Positions 36,205 through 45,436 of a stretch of 64,000 bases of DNA are shown here, one piece after another; the stretch's first letter is position 1, and each line of letters begins with the position of its first letter. Made by a program: the position numbers and the translations under genes. The stretch spans positions 310,001 through 374,000 of the forward strand of contig NZ_JAAGPI010000006.1 in NCBI RefSeq assembly GCF_017104715.1. The letters are read 5' to 3'. Below the pieces are notes generated by a model. That model did not search any database and was not told the DNA's origin. It worked only from the letters and a program-made list of their open reading frames with translations. This DNA comes from Burkholderia sp. Ac-20365. Lineage in GTDB: Bacteria > Pseudomonadota > Gammaproteobacteria > Burkholderiales > Burkholderiaceae.

Positions 36205-36369
36205 CTCCAGTGGACGATGCAGCCAAAATTCCTCGTTGCATTCGCACAAGTCCAATCACCTGTGTTTGAATACCTCGTCTGGTCCGCGATGCAGCTTTCA
36301 GTAAGGTCCAGGACGGCCGCTCGGTGGAGTACCATGACTGCATGGTGATTCAAACGTCGAGGTCATGCA

Positions 36370-36699
36370 ATGGAGTCAAGGGCTGGACATCGCGTATTGC
36401 CGGGCGAAGAGGCACTCGCGACGTTGTCGGAATATCTGGAGCGCGCGTTAAACCAGGGACGCCATCTGATTATGGTCCGAAGCGAAGGCGGAACGAGTGT
36501 TCTGTATCTGGGCGAAGTCGGCTCGTCAGATGGGGAGCCGGCGAAATGCGGCGTGATTCAAAACGAGCTCGCGGATGCAATACTTGAAGCTACGAGGTCT
36601 GGCTTCAATGACACGACCATAAACGATGTGCGTTACCGATTCATCAGGACGTTCACCGAGCTCAGTGGCCGTGGAGCGGTCGTGTTTGCCGCCGCCTAA
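36370..36699 (+). CDS. Hypothetical protein (109 residues)
   Basis: This is a small soluble protein with an early helix (EEALATLSEYLERALNQGRH), a strand (IMVRSEGGTSVLYLG) and a closing strand (YRFIRTFTELSGRGAVVFAA). A GAGGT lies upstream of the ATG. Composition and codon pattern look like a real gene. No family is recognised; small single-domain proteins of this size near effector-like genes are sometimes immunity or antitoxin proteins, but nothing specific shows this. Confidence 0.5.
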   Translation: MESRAGHRVLPGEEALATLSEYLERALNQGRHLIMVRSEGGTSVLYLGEVGSSDGEPAKCGVIQNELADAILEATRSGFNDTTINDVRYRFIRTFTELSGRGAVVFAAA

Positions 36700-36766
36700 A
36701 CGGTCCAGCGACTTTGACGGTATCCGAGGTCCGCTGGAAGGTCTACTCTTAATACGACGCGATGCG

Positions 36767-37153
36767 ATGAACGAGCAGAATTCTGTTTCGCAGGAGCGAT
36801 GGATTCGCCTGTCGGCCGACAATTCATCAACTGGCATCTGGTTGCGTGACGGAGCTATGGCAGAACCCGAAGAGCTGCCTGTTTCTTCTCAGCTGCATTC
36901 CCGCATTGACACGCGGTGCTGGTGGTATGAGCAGAGCAAGGACTATCTTCCGCCTGAGGAGCGTCCGGCTTTCTTCGACTGGGACGCTTTCTCACAGGAG
37001 GGGCTGTCCATCGCGTGCGCAATCAAGATGGAACTGCCTGATTGGACTGTTGTGTACTTCGACATGGGAGCCTATCTGAGGTCGGTCAAGAACGAGGATT
37101 CCTCGCGGGAAACATACGAATACGAGGTCGAGCAGGCGTATCGAGTAGACTAA
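36767..37153 (+). CDS. Hypothetical acidic protein (128 residues)
   Basis: This protein starts at MNEQNSVSQERWIRL; the frame is open upstream to 36626, overlapping the previous gene in another frame. It is acidic and rich in Trp and Tyr (RCWWYEQSKDYL, FFDWDAF, PDWTVVYFDMGAYL), with a charged C-terminal tail. No signal peptide or membrane segment is present. No family is recognised. Its acidic, aromatic-rich character resembles some immunity proteins, which is only a hint. Confidence 0.5.
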   Translation: MNEQNSVSQERWIRLSADNSSTGIWLRDGAMAEPEELPVSSQLHSRIDTRCWWYEQSKDYLPPEERPAFFDWDAFSQEGLSIACAIKMELPDWTVVYFDMGAYLRSVKNEDSSRETYEYEVEQAYRVD

Positions 37154-37298
37154 ACGCACGCGGAAAAGTACCCAAAGAACGTTGGTGTCATGGTTGCAAT
37201 CCCATAAGATGCGAGGGACCGAACTGTGCCAAGGTGTAAACATCGTTCTGCATCATTCTCTGCTCGGCGCCACCGATTGCAATCAACAGGAACCCAGG

Positions 37299-37562
37299 AT
37301 GAGCGAGCGACTTCGATTCACTCCCCCGGTCTTTACTTCCTCCGAGTGTATCCAGTTCTCAGTTTTCGACGTTGACTGGGGCTATCGCACCTATGTGCTC
37401 TCAGCGGACACTGTCCGACGACAACTAGGCGCACGTGACGAAAGCCGTGAACAGCTACTGTTAGCATTCAATTTGAACCAGCCTCGCATAGCACGGGCAA
37501 TCGAGAATTTGCTCCCCAGCGAAAGCGGTCGCCCACGGCTTATCGGGCCGAAAGACCTGTAA
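37299..37562 (+). CDS. Small hypothetical protein, possibly DUF1488-like
   Basis: This protein has 87 residues from MSERLRFTPPVFTSSECIQF; an AGGA-type site precedes the ATG. The pattern of a short opening beta hairpin (IQFSVFDVDWGYRTYVLSAD) followed by helices (REQLLLAFNLNQPRIARAIE) resembles small DUF1488 proteins of proteobacteria. I am not sure of that family name. Soluble, no known role. Confidence 0.5.
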   Translation: MSERLRFTPPVFTSSECIQFSVFDVDWGYRTYVLSADTVRRQLGARDESREQLLLAFNLNQPRIARAIENLLPSESGRPRLIGPKDL

Positions 37563-37640
37563 TCATCTCGTGGAAGGGATGTGTAGAGTACGGCGTCTGT
37601 TGAATGCCTGGATGGCCTGCCGTGGGTTGTGAGTTCGATG

Positions 37641-37937
37641 TCAGGCAAGACCTGGCCGCTGTTTGCTGCTGATGGATTTGCGCTTCATCGACCCAGCCTT
37701 CCGACAAAGTTGTAGCAGCATGCAGCGTGCAACCATGTCGGGGCGGTCCATGCCGAATTGCGCCGACCGGATTTCCAGTCCGAAGTACACGATGACTGTA
37801 CCGTCAATCACCCGGTACGAACCGGTTTGCGAGACACCATCGAGGGTAACCGTGAGAGGTCGCCTCTCGTCAAATTGCGCAAAAGCCACTTTCAGATAAT
37901 CGATTTCAAAACCAGAATCTAAATGTCCGATTATCAA
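37641..37937 (-). CDS. Hypothetical protein (up to 98 residues, TTG start)
   Basis: The frame begins at a TTG without a strong ribosome binding site. The sequence reads as a small beta-rich domain (PLTVTLDGVSQTGSYRVIDG, TVIVYFGLEIRSAQ) and ends in a basic tail (KRKSISSKQRPG). The smooth strand pattern supports a real protein, but the start is weak. No family is recognised. Confidence 0.4.
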   Translation of the reverse strand: MIIGHLDSGFEIDYLKVAFAQFDERRPLTVTLDGVSQTGSYRVIDGTVIVYFGLEIRSAQFGMDRPDMVARCMLLQLCRKAGSMKRKSISSKQRPGLA

Positions 37938-38042
37938 CAGTCAATGAAATATACCGTTTGATGCAATTCGACCTGCATTCACGGCTTCCCTGCGGGGATA
38001 CATCCCAGATACTTCAGCGCATCAGGGATGCAGTCCGACCTT

Positions 38043-38351
38043 TCAGCGTTTGCCCTTGAGCCTGAACGGGGCCAGCAGCGAATCCATGTCAATTTGTTGG
38101 CCCTGGAGCAGGAGCACCCGCGCATGCAGGACAGTATTTTCAAGCACGAGCTTGGCCGTACTCAACAGGTACATCGCGTGGACATCTGAGGCGGCAAGTC
38201 CAGCTTCGACTGCCAGATGGCGCTCGACGAGCGAGTTGATGATGAGCCGCCGGAGTTCCTGCTCGCCAAACGGCAGGTCGGCATAGTCAATAGGGTCCTC
38301 GGCTTCGACTTCCTGCAGCATCTCGACAAGCGTTTCCGTGCTCACCTGCAT
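38043..38351 (-). CDS. Hypothetical protein (102 residues)
   Basis: This is a helical, acidic protein beginning MQVSTETLVEMLQEVEAEDP, then LRRLIINSLVERHLAVEAGL and a long helix (LLSTAKLVLENTVLHARVLL). The ribosome binding site GGAGAGGG lies just before the ATG. It is probably a small regulatory or structural protein. It is on the same strand as a run of small genes down to the LexA box at 40.01 kb. Confidence 0.6.
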   Translation of the reverse strand: MQVSTETLVEMLQEVEAEDPIDYADLPFGEQELRRLIINSLVERHLAVEAGLAASDVHAMYLLSTAKLVLENTVLHARVLLLQGQQIDMDSLLAPFRLKGKR

Positions 38352-38510
38352 GTGTCCCTCTCCTTATCAAAGGTCCGGGTAGCGTGGTCACAATACGAAG
38401 TCTGGCACGGCCAGATTACCTACTCCATTTGTCAGAGTCCAGTGCTGGCGCCAGGATGCGTCTGTTCGCGTTGCATACATCCTACGGTGCAGCTACGGAG
38501 AAGCGGACAT

Positions 38511-38957
38511 CTAGTCCCGGTCAAGTTCCGCAACCCGCTTCAGGCACTCGCGAAAATGGATGGGATTGTCCGTCCGCAGACGCTTTAGGTCGGCAAGAAC
38601 AACCTCGAACCGGCTGTATGCCGACTTGCGCTTAATCGCGTCGATGTGTGCCTTGAGCTCAAGGAACTCTTCGATAGCATCGTCGTGCTTCACCCCCGTT
38701 TCGCGAATCAGCGAAGTGAGCGCATCTGAAAGCCGTCCGAGCTGTTTGCCGTAGCTTTCGTGCTTGACAATCGCACGCTCCATGGCTGGATTTGTCGAGT
38801 TGTCTTCGTTTACGACCATTGCGGCGAACGTCCAGGGCAGAATCGATTGTTGCAAATGTCGAGGTGCGCCATAAAACGCTTCGGCGCACCGATTCTGAAA
38901 ATCGATATATGCCGACCACGGCCACGACGCTTTGGGATTTGATGAGGCTGATGGCAT
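38511..38957 (-). CDS. Hypothetical helical protein (148 residues)
   Basis: This protein starts at MPSASSNPKASWPWSAYIDF with GGAGAAATTCGT before the ATG; the longer frame to 39083 is Cys- and Ser-rich and unlike the rest. Residues 15-60 form an amphipathic start (QNRCAEAFYGAPRHLQQSIL). Residues 60-148 are strongly helical (LSDALTSLIRETGVKHDDAI). It resembles phasin-like or small coiled-coil proteins in composition, but no family can be named with confidence. Confidence 0.55.
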   Translation of the reverse strand: MPSASSNPKASWPWSAYIDFQNRCAEAFYGAPRHLQQSILPWTFAAMVVNEDNSTNPAMERAIVKHESYGKQLGRLSDALTSLIRETGVKHDDAIEEFLELKAHIDAIKRKSAYSRFEVVLADLKRLRTDNPIHFRECLKRVAELDRD

Positions 38958-39202
38958 ACGAATTTCTCCAGACCTGCACGAGCAGGAGGATGACGACTGA
39001 ACAGCTTGACGTGGATTCCGGCAGGGTGGCAACGGCCGCAAAAGAAAACCCGCCTTTCCGGCGGGCAAACCGTGTGAAGACACGGAGGAGACCTGTCGTC
39101 ACTGTACTCGCAGGTCAAAAATCGTGCAGTCTTGAGTCACGCCGTACGACGCGTGGAGAGAAATCACGGCGCGGGTCCGGGAGATGCCCGGTTCGAGGGG
39201 TG

Positions 39203-39421
39203 TCAGACATGGTTATCTAGCCATGCGCGGCACCACGCCAACCCAGACGACTCTGCCTGTTCTTCGGAGTCGAAAACGCCCACATTCCCAGACACTTCCA
39301 CAACACTCGTCTCATGAGTGACTGTTCCGCTCGAGGCGAAGCGAGCCGGCTGCAAGATGTCCTCCTGTTGCAGGATGGCATGGCCCCACAGCGTGTATCC
39401 GCGATACCTCTCAGTTTGCAT
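39203..39421 (-). CDS. Hypothetical protein (72 residues)
   Basis: This protein starts at MQTERYRGYTLWGHAILQQE and has an AAGG site upstream. It is a compact beta-rich protein ending in a helix (EEQAESSGLAWCRAWLDNHV). The aromatic-rich start and an AxSGxVT motif recur in small proteins of Burkholderia, from memory rather than a search. It overlaps the next upstream gene by 11 bases, so the two are coupled. Confidence 0.55.
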   Translation of the reverse strand: MQTERYRGYTLWGHAILQQEDILQPARFASSGTVTHETSVVEVSGNVGVFDSEEQAESSGLAWCRAWLDNHV

Positions 39422-39647
39422 CAGTTGGCCTTTGCGCATGATGCCTGAGCCGTTGGGTGTCGACACCAGCCAGCTTCAATGTAGCGTCAATCATCTGCAA
39501 CTCCTGGCCGAAATCGAGCGCCCATTCCTCGCCATCGCACCGTACGGTCATGCCGTTGTGCAACGAAATGAGATAGCGCGCTTTGTACAAGGCGTCAACG
39601 AGCTTTGATTCTCGCTCGGCTTCTCGGACCCACGCGTTCGCATCCAC
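39411..39647 (-). CDS. Hypothetical protein (78 residues)
   Basis: A GTG start is chosen because AAGGAG lies seven bases upstream; the frame extends to 39671. It contains REAERESKLVDALYKARYLI, then DGEEWALDFGQELQMIDATL and ends in an Arg/His-rich tail. Soluble and helical. It is translated just before the 72-residue gene and 25 bases after the 107-residue gene, so these three form a short operon leading away from the LexA box. Confidence 0.5.
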   Translation of the reverse strand: MDANAWVREAERESKLVDALYKARYLISLHNGMTVRCDGEEWALDFGQELQMIDATLKLAGVDTQRLRHHAQRPTDAN

Positions 39648-39672
39648 TATGAATCTCCTTGAGTGAAGCAAG

Positions 39673-39996
39673 TCAGGGATACCGTTTCATGGCGTCAGCC
39701 GGTGCTGGCGGAGACTCAGACGAGAGTCCACCCTGACGAGAGCGCTCATCGCTGAAGAGTATGCGCAGACGCTCGAGCGCGACCAAATTTGACCGCGTCT
39801 CGTCGCGCCATACCCGCTGAACTGCTCCGCAGAGCCCGTCCATTTCGGCAATGAGCTTTCGCATCCGCACCACGTCGGTTATCAGGCGCCGGATGGTCTC
39901 GTCGTACTCGGTCCCGGACCCGTGCTGTCGCCAGAGGCGGCGAAGTTCGGGCAGCGATGGCGAGGGCAACTGCGGCAGAATACGACGGGTCACCAC
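39673..39996 (-). CDS. Hypothetical protein (107 residues) next to a LexA box
   Basis: This protein begins with tandem GTG codons. Basic N-terminus (RRILPQLPSPSLPELRRLWR), then helices (YDETIRRLITDVVRMRKLIA, SNLVALERLRILFSDERSRQ) and a Pro-rich end. The start codon is only 14 bases from a LexA box. A LexA-repressed leader this short is unusual, so either the true promoter lies further up or the box mainly serves the SRAP gene on the other strand. No family is recognised. Confidence 0.5.
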   Translation of the reverse strand: MVTRRILPQLPSPSLPELRRLWRQHGSGTEYDETIRRLITDVVRMRKLIAEMDGLCGAVQRVWRDETRSNLVALERLRILFSDERSRQGGLSSESPPAPADAMKRYP

Positions 39997-40009
39997 CGAA
40001 CACCCAAAA

Positions 40010-40029
40010 TACTGTATGGATATACAGTA
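40010..40029. promoter_or_regulatory. LexA (SOS) box
   Basis: CTGT-ATGGATAT-ACAG with flanking TA on both sides matches the proteobacterial LexA consensus (CTGT, N8, ACAG) at every fixed position. It lies between a small minus-strand gene and the SRAP/YedK-type gene whose start is 231 bases downstream. SOS induction of one or both is predicted. Confidence 0.85.
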
Positions 40030-40260
40030 TAGCCTGGTTTGGGTGAAAGTTTGGCGACATCGATTTTTGAGGTATCGGGGCCGCCGATGACATGGTCAAA
40101 TGGGTCATGAGCGGTCGAAGAGGCGCGCTCAGTGGACTCAGTGAGCATCGGCTGCTATGAAACACGTTGCCATTTCGATGTCGGATGGCAGCCGGAGTCG
40201 CCTCGACACCAAGACATCAGCGGCAGGCTCACATATTCACCAAGCATCAGGGGAGGCCAC

Positions 40261-41223
40261 GTGTGCTATTCGGCCCAGATAGAAGCGGACTACAAGAAGT
40301 ACGTCAAAATGTTTGGCGCGCATATGGACATTGGGGAGTTCGCTCGTCTGTACTTCGAGCGTGCGGAGGGCAGGTTGAAAGCTCGGTTTCCCAAGGCAAT
40401 GGACGACGCTTTCGCAAATCCGCAGAGCGATGATGAAGCTGAAATCAAACAGCTAATCGGCCAGTACAACACAGTGCAGTCGAAGGGGCTCGAGGAAGAA
40501 CTGTTTAAACAACGAGCGCGCTTGGTTGCAGCGGAGAAGACGTTGCAGACAAAAACAACGAAATCCGCGTCTGAAAGCAAACGTATCGCTGCCAACAAGA
40601 TTCAGGATGTGCTGGGCAGGATTGACGACATCAGACGCACCGAACTGCTTGCTCGCGATTCAAGGATTTTCCCCGGGAACTACGCGCCGGTGCTCATCCA
40701 AGAGAACGGTCAACTTGTTGTTCGACCGATGCGCTATCAGTGTCGAATAGCAGGAAAGCCAGCGAGCTATGACTTCAAGTATCCGGGAACATATAACGCC
40801 CGCTTGGACAGTCTGGGCGGTTTCTGGAAGCCGCTGTTCGGCTATTCGCACGGCCTGCTCATCGTCGACTCGTTTTATGAAAACGTGAAGAAGTCGAAAA
40901 TGGAAGGGCGCGTGTTGGCTGAGGGAGAAGGAGATGAGAACGTCATCCTGCAGTTTACTCCCCGCGACGGAAGCAGAATGCTTGTCGCGTGCGTATGGTC
41001 AAAATGGACGGCGCTTGGGGAGCCCGACCTATATTCCTTCGCGGCTATCACGGACGAGCCTCCACCGGAGGTTGCTGCAGCGGGGCATGACCGTTGCATT
41101 GTCTATATAAAGCCCGAAAACGTAGCTGCATGGCTCAATCCGAATCCTGAAGACCTCGCGGCACAGTACGCGATACTCGACGACAAAGTGCGCCCCTACT
41201 ACGAGCACATATTGGCTGCTTAA
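40261..41223 (+). CDS. SRAP-family protein (YedK/HMCES type), long form with helical insertion
   Basis: This protein has 320 residues from a GTG with GGGAGG upstream. Starting here puts Cys at position 2 (MCYSAQ), the residue that crosslinks abasic sites in single-stranded DNA after Met removal. The other conserved residues are Asn179 (TYNARLDS), Glu207 (DSFYEN) and His276 (AGHDR). E. coli YedK has about 222 residues. The extra length is a charged helical segment at about residues 50-130. With the LexA box upstream it fits SOS-linked DNA repair, shielding or repairing abasic sites. Confidence 0.9.
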   Translation: MCYSAQIEADYKKYVKMFGAHMDIGEFARLYFERAEGRLKARFPKAMDDAFANPQSDDEAEIKQLIGQYNTVQSKGLEEELFKQRARLVAAEKTLQTKTTKSASESKRIAANKIQDVLGRIDDIRRTELLARDSRIFPGNYAPVLIQENGQLVVRPMRYQCRIAGKPASYDFKYPGTYNARLDSLGGFWKPLFGYSHGLLIVDSFYENVKKSKMEGRVLAEGEGDENVILQFTPRDGSRMLVACVWSKWTALGEPDLYSFAAITDEPPPEVAAAGHDRCIVYIKPENVAAWLNPNPEDLAAQYAILDDKVRPYYEHILAA

Positions 41224-41339
41224 GTTGATGAGCCACGCCCATAATTTCTGCGACTGTCGCGTTCGACCCAGCTGAAAAGACCGCGATTAGATGAAAGCAG
41301 GGTAGAAGTAAGACTAACAAGAATAATCGAGAGCATAAG

Positions 41340-44300
41340 ATGTCAACGATATTGAAGAGGGTATGGTGCACGACATCCAGCATGTATCGGAGTGTCGCGG
41401 TCAAAAGCAGTCAAGGGTGGCACAAACTGATTGACCCAATATCCGCCTGGTTTGGGGCCGTCAGACGCGCCTCTAGCGTTCCATGGTCCATCGGTAGCGT
41501 TGTCCGGAAAGACGTCGCGGACTGGAAGGCGTTCAATCGAGTTCAGAAAGAGTTCTCTATGTCGTTCTGGTCTCGACTGTTGATGCTTGCTGGCGAACAT
41601 CCCGTATGGCTATGCTTGCTGTTACCCATCCTGTTCGGATTGTGGTTGCTGCCCCTTTCTTTATTGCCGGTTACTTGGCTTCCACACGGTTGGACCACAT
41701 GGCAGGCGTCCGAGCAGTTGAGCTACTTTTCGACGCTATGGTCCGTCCAGGCCACGCTCGCTGCCCTCGCATACCCAATCGTTATCGCTTTCGTAGCGGT
41801 GTTCCTGCAGCGGCGTCCGGCCGCGGACAGCTTCATGCATCTTTACATGCTGAATTCAGGAGCGCTGGCTGCTGGCTTGTCGTCGCTGATGCTCGTTGTG
41901 GTCATGGCCTGCGAGTATGTGGCTATGCCGTACTTCGGCGCGTGGGTCCTGATGAAGTGGGGAATCTTGGATTCGGTCTGGTTTGCGCTGAATGCGGTTC
42001 TGACAACGCATTTCCTTTATCGGACCGTCGAATACTTGCGACCCGAAGTGCAATCGGCCATCGTAACCAAGTACGTGACCAGCGTCGCCCTTCCACGCGA
42101 GATAAGGCGACTGTATTCATACCAAGTGTTAGCTCAAGCGCACTCTAAGGGATGGATTACAACACCTAGCTATCTGGACAACGAGAAAGAGGACGGCCCC
42201 AAAGTCTTGCTGGCACGGTTCGGATTCGGAAAAGGCACAGAGCAAGGGACGATAACATTTCGTGCGCCATCGCGCCTTGTGGACGTTCGACTGTGGCCAC
42301 TATGCCTTGCAATTGACGGATGGGAGAGTGCAGCTCGGAAGTGGACACGCCCGACCGACGGTCCTCGCCGCTCACGCGTACAGTGGCCTCTTTTGACGGT
42401 CCCGCTGATGCCTGGTACAGAATATCTGGAGTCGGTTGATGTGGCTCAGGTTGAGGACGGTCCAAATCTTTCGCGCTCGCAGCGCGTGATGCTTCGGTGG
42501 GCGTACGTGTTTCGCAGTTTGAGAAGGGAACGATATGAGATTCGCGTCAAGTCCGTCATCGAGGAATTCGAACTTGATGCTCGCACTGCAGCTGAGAAGG
42601 ACGATGCCAAGACATTCGAACGTGCTTATAACGCTCTCGTTGGACTGCACGTACTCCTTCTAGGCGCATCTCTGGTTGAGACAGAAGACGGTTCCGTGGG
42701 AAGCTGGGCAATTATGCCCGACGTCAACGAGTTCTTCGGGCGGCCGATGCATGAAAGCTGGAATAACGCATATCGGTCGGTGTTCATTGCCGCCATAGAG
42801 ACGATGGATACCGATAGTAGCCCGATTCGTCGTATGTGCCACATTGGACAACACTTGAGCGGAGACGCGTTGAGTCACTCACCTGTCGACATGCGCGAGG
42901 GCGTCTTCGACTTGCAGGCACTTTTAATGTATCAATTGGGAGACTGGTGGACCAAGAAAATCGAAGGACAAGGAGCGCAACATGGACCGCATATTGCGGC
43001 GATGCTCGGCCCACCGTTGTACGGAATCTATGAAGAAGTCGTTTTAACCTTCATAGGCGGATGGGAAAACGCGAGGACGCGCATCGCAGAAATTCCGGAA
43101 CTCACTGCGACCTTCCACTGGATTGACGTAGTATCCATCGCCCGTATCAATGCAGCGCATATTCAAGGCACGGCGAAGTTGCTGCTGGCTGCGGTGAAAC
43201 GAGGGGACCAAACCGCCGCAGAATGGTTTGCGGATTCGTTGAACAAGTGGTGGGGAAACCTTGAATACGAACATCTTCCGCTGGCGCTCTACGACAAGGC
43301 AGATTTCATATGTCTGGATGACCTCGCCGGTCATTGGCCAGATGTCGCTGACGCGTTAGGCCTTTCTGAGCAGGACGGTCAGAGAATGGGTGATAGTGTC
43401 GTGGGTATGCAGCGTGGTGTTCTACTCGCTGCACTTCGCAATTTTTGGACGGACATCCGGTTGATTGCGGTGGAGCTCGCGCTGTCTTGGGCGAGCCAAT
43501 TGGGACGCGACGTGGAGGGCTCGTTGGCTTTGGACGTCGCGGCGGGACTATTGACCGGTCGGCAATATCGAGGTGGCGGTACGCTGTCACATTCACTAAA
43601 TCGGCTGGGACCAGCAGAGTATCTGACGGCGAAAACCAGACAATTCGGTGCCAGTGGACATTACCGCGGCGGTTACGTTGCTCGTTTGAGCGAGTTCGTG
43701 CAGCGGGTGAAGGATATGCAACAGCCGCGGATGGTTACATCCCGGAGTTATTCATCGTTCGGGGCGGATGATGTTGAGTCTCTACAGCAAGAGCAACTCA
43801 TTGTCATGGCCGTCCTGTCTCCAGCAAGATGGTCCATGGAAGCTTCGCTGCGACGGCAACTGGACATCTGGATGGGGCGCCAGTACGACAGTATCGAGAT
43901 AGTTCGGGGCAGGCTGGCTTCGTGGCTCGCCGCCATGGAGGACCCAGCGAATGTGTTGACGGAAATGACTACAGCGATGCTGCGTCGGACCCAAAAAACA
44001 CATGACGCCGCTACAGCCCTAGAAAACCTCAAAGAGAGTATTGAGTCCGTACGGTCGACCTTGGAATCAAGGAGGGGTGAGGTGCTCCAGGACGCACCGA
44101 TTGAGCCAGACAGGCTTGCCGAGCTGGCGAGATTCGCCTCGCTAACAGCGTTTGAACAGCAGTCGGGAGCGTTTCCGCTGCAGCTCTTTCAGAGGCTAGA
44201 GTATGCCAACCAGGCGTTGGATAACTTTACCCTCAATATGCAGCAGATTCGGAAGGGCGAATTGACGCTGATTGAAATGGACCAGCGCGCCGTCAACGAA

Positions 44301-44849
44301 GCAGAGTTCTGGTCCGAAACAATGAAAAACCATGTGGGCGCCCTCGTTCTCGGCGATGTGATAAGAAAGTGCAATATCCGCGAAGTGGCAGTCGCCGACC
44401 GGGAGTCCTACTACGCGCTACTGATGTCGGAATCTGAGCGCATTCAGAAGGGCGGTTCTGTGCCGATTTTGATTCTCGAGAACCCGACCCGACCTGACTG
44501 GGTCTGGCAGTGGCAGCATGCGGATTTCGGTTTGGGTTATGAGAAGCCGGGCGACCTCCGGGTTTGGCGTGCAGAAGATAGAGGTGCAGGGTACGTCTGC
44601 AACTTCAACGAAATAGAGGTGTATAGCGCTAACTTGGTTGCAGGACAATCGATGATTTTGTCAAAGGATACGTTTGCGAAGGTCCTTTTCCAAGAGTATG
44701 CTGAACATCAATTCGTCGACGTTTCATGCTCGCCGAGAAGCGACAGCACTCTCCTTGTCGATGTTCATCTTAAAATATCGAGAGCGGTTGATATTGGGAA
44801 TGACGGTGCAATCCGCATTTTGTATGGCGCCGACGGCGGCGAAGAATAG
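41340..44849 (+). CDS. Large membrane-anchored protein of unknown function (1169 residues)
   Basis: Four hydrophobic helices occur near residues 87-110, 132-156, 170-194 and 201-226. About 85 residues precede them and a roughly 940-residue soluble part follows. That part has helical repeats and a probable coiled coil around residues 890-920 (DAATALENLKESIESVRSTL). No nucleotide-binding, nuclease or peptidase motif is visible. It starts at an ATG with a GAGAG-type site, 117 bases after the SRAP gene on the same strand. Its codon use and moderate GC differ from the catabolic half. It could be a membrane effector or sensor of a defence system; this is only an inference from neighbours. Confidence 0.75.
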   Translation: MSTILKRVWCTTSSMYRSVAVKSSQGWHKLIDPISAWFGAVRRASSVPWSIGSVVRKDVADWKAFNRVQKEFSMSFWSRLLMLAGEHPVWLCLLLPILFGLWLLPLSLLPVTWLPHGWTTWQASEQLSYFSTLWSVQATLAALAYPIVIAFVAVFLQRRPAADSFMHLYMLNSGALAAGLSSLMLVVVMACEYVAMPYFGAWVLMKWGILDSVWFALNAVLTTHFLYRTVEYLRPEVQSAIVTKYVTSVALPREIRRLYSYQVLAQAHSKGWITTPSYLDNEKEDGPKVLLARFGFGKGTEQGTITFRAPSRLVDVRLWPLCLAIDGWESAARKWTRPTDGPRRSRVQWPLLTVPLMPGTEYLESVDVAQVEDGPNLSRSQRVMLRWAYVFRSLRRERYEIRVKSVIEEFELDARTAAEKDDAKTFERAYNALVGLHVLLLGASLVETEDGSVGSWAIMPDVNEFFGRPMHESWNNAYRSVFIAAIETMDTDSSPIRRMCHIGQHLSGDALSHSPVDMREGVFDLQALLMYQLGDWWTKKIEGQGAQHGPHIAAMLGPPLYGIYEEVVLTFIGGWENARTRIAEIPELTATFHWIDVVSIARINAAHIQGTAKLLLAAVKRGDQTAAEWFADSLNKWWGNLEYEHLPLALYDKADFICLDDLAGHWPDVADALGLSEQDGQRMGDSVVGMQRGVLLAALRNFWTDIRLIAVELALSWASQLGRDVEGSLALDVAAGLLTGRQYRGGGTLSHSLNRLGPAEYLTAKTRQFGASGHYRGGYVARLSEFVQRVKDMQQPRMVTSRSYSSFGADDVESLQQEQLIVMAVLSPARWSMEASLRRQLDIWMGRQYDSIEIVRGRLASWLAAMEDPANVLTEMTTAMLRRTQKTHDAATALENLKESIESVRSTLESRRGEVLQDAPIEPDRLAELARFASLTAFEQQSGAFPLQLFQRLEYANQALDNFTLNMQQIRKGELTLIEMDQRAVNEAEFWSETMKNHVGALVLGDVIRKCNIREVAVADRESYYALLMSESERIQKGGSVPILILENPTRPDWVWQWQHADFGLGYEKPGDLRVWRAEDRGAGYVCNFNEIEVYSANLVAGQSMILSKDTFAKVLFQEYAEHQFVDVSCSPRSDSTLLVDVHLKISRAVDIGNDGAIRILYGADGGEE

Positions 44850-45436
44850 TGGATGCACGCTGCACAAGTTGTCGTTAGAAACTTAGACGATTCGTCGAGT
44901 TGCAATGCTGGCCCACCCGCTACATGTGCCGAAAAATTGTGCCGACCAGCACTTGAAGGGACATTTCCGGGCGTGCAGGAGCGTTGTCGTTATCACGCGT
45001 GCAGCCCGTCATCCGGCGCGCTATTGTCGCAGTCGGCCGCGATGAATCATCGTCGTATCGGCTCGGTAAGCATCGCCCACAGATGCTCAGCCGCTTCAGT
45101 GTCATGGCCCGAATTCGATATGGAATACTTCTCCAGCGCTTCGCAATCGTTTGCGTATTGCTTCTATTCGTTACCCCGGGGCTCGTCAGGCTGAGCCGAT
45201 TCGTTTCAAACCGGCTGCCAAGTAAGTGAGCAAGCGCGGCTTTTTCGGTACACGCCATAGCAAGTGTCTCCACCAATATGAGATTATTCGACGGGGCGGG
45301 AAACCCGTCGGAAGCGTGCTACTCGATTCCATAAAAAGCGCATATTCTGAATGCCTGTTCGGCATATTGGGCGCGACGGGGCGACGGCATAATCAAATTG
45401 AGAGAAGACGTACAAGCGGAAGGCTTTGGGGGCCAG
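44850..45436. other. 587-bp stretch without a clear gene
   Basis: Several short frames exist on both strands but none has family resemblance, and the composition differs between them. The leader of the giant helicase gene is within the last 100 bases. Its frame is open from a TTG at 45398. Confidence 0.4.
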
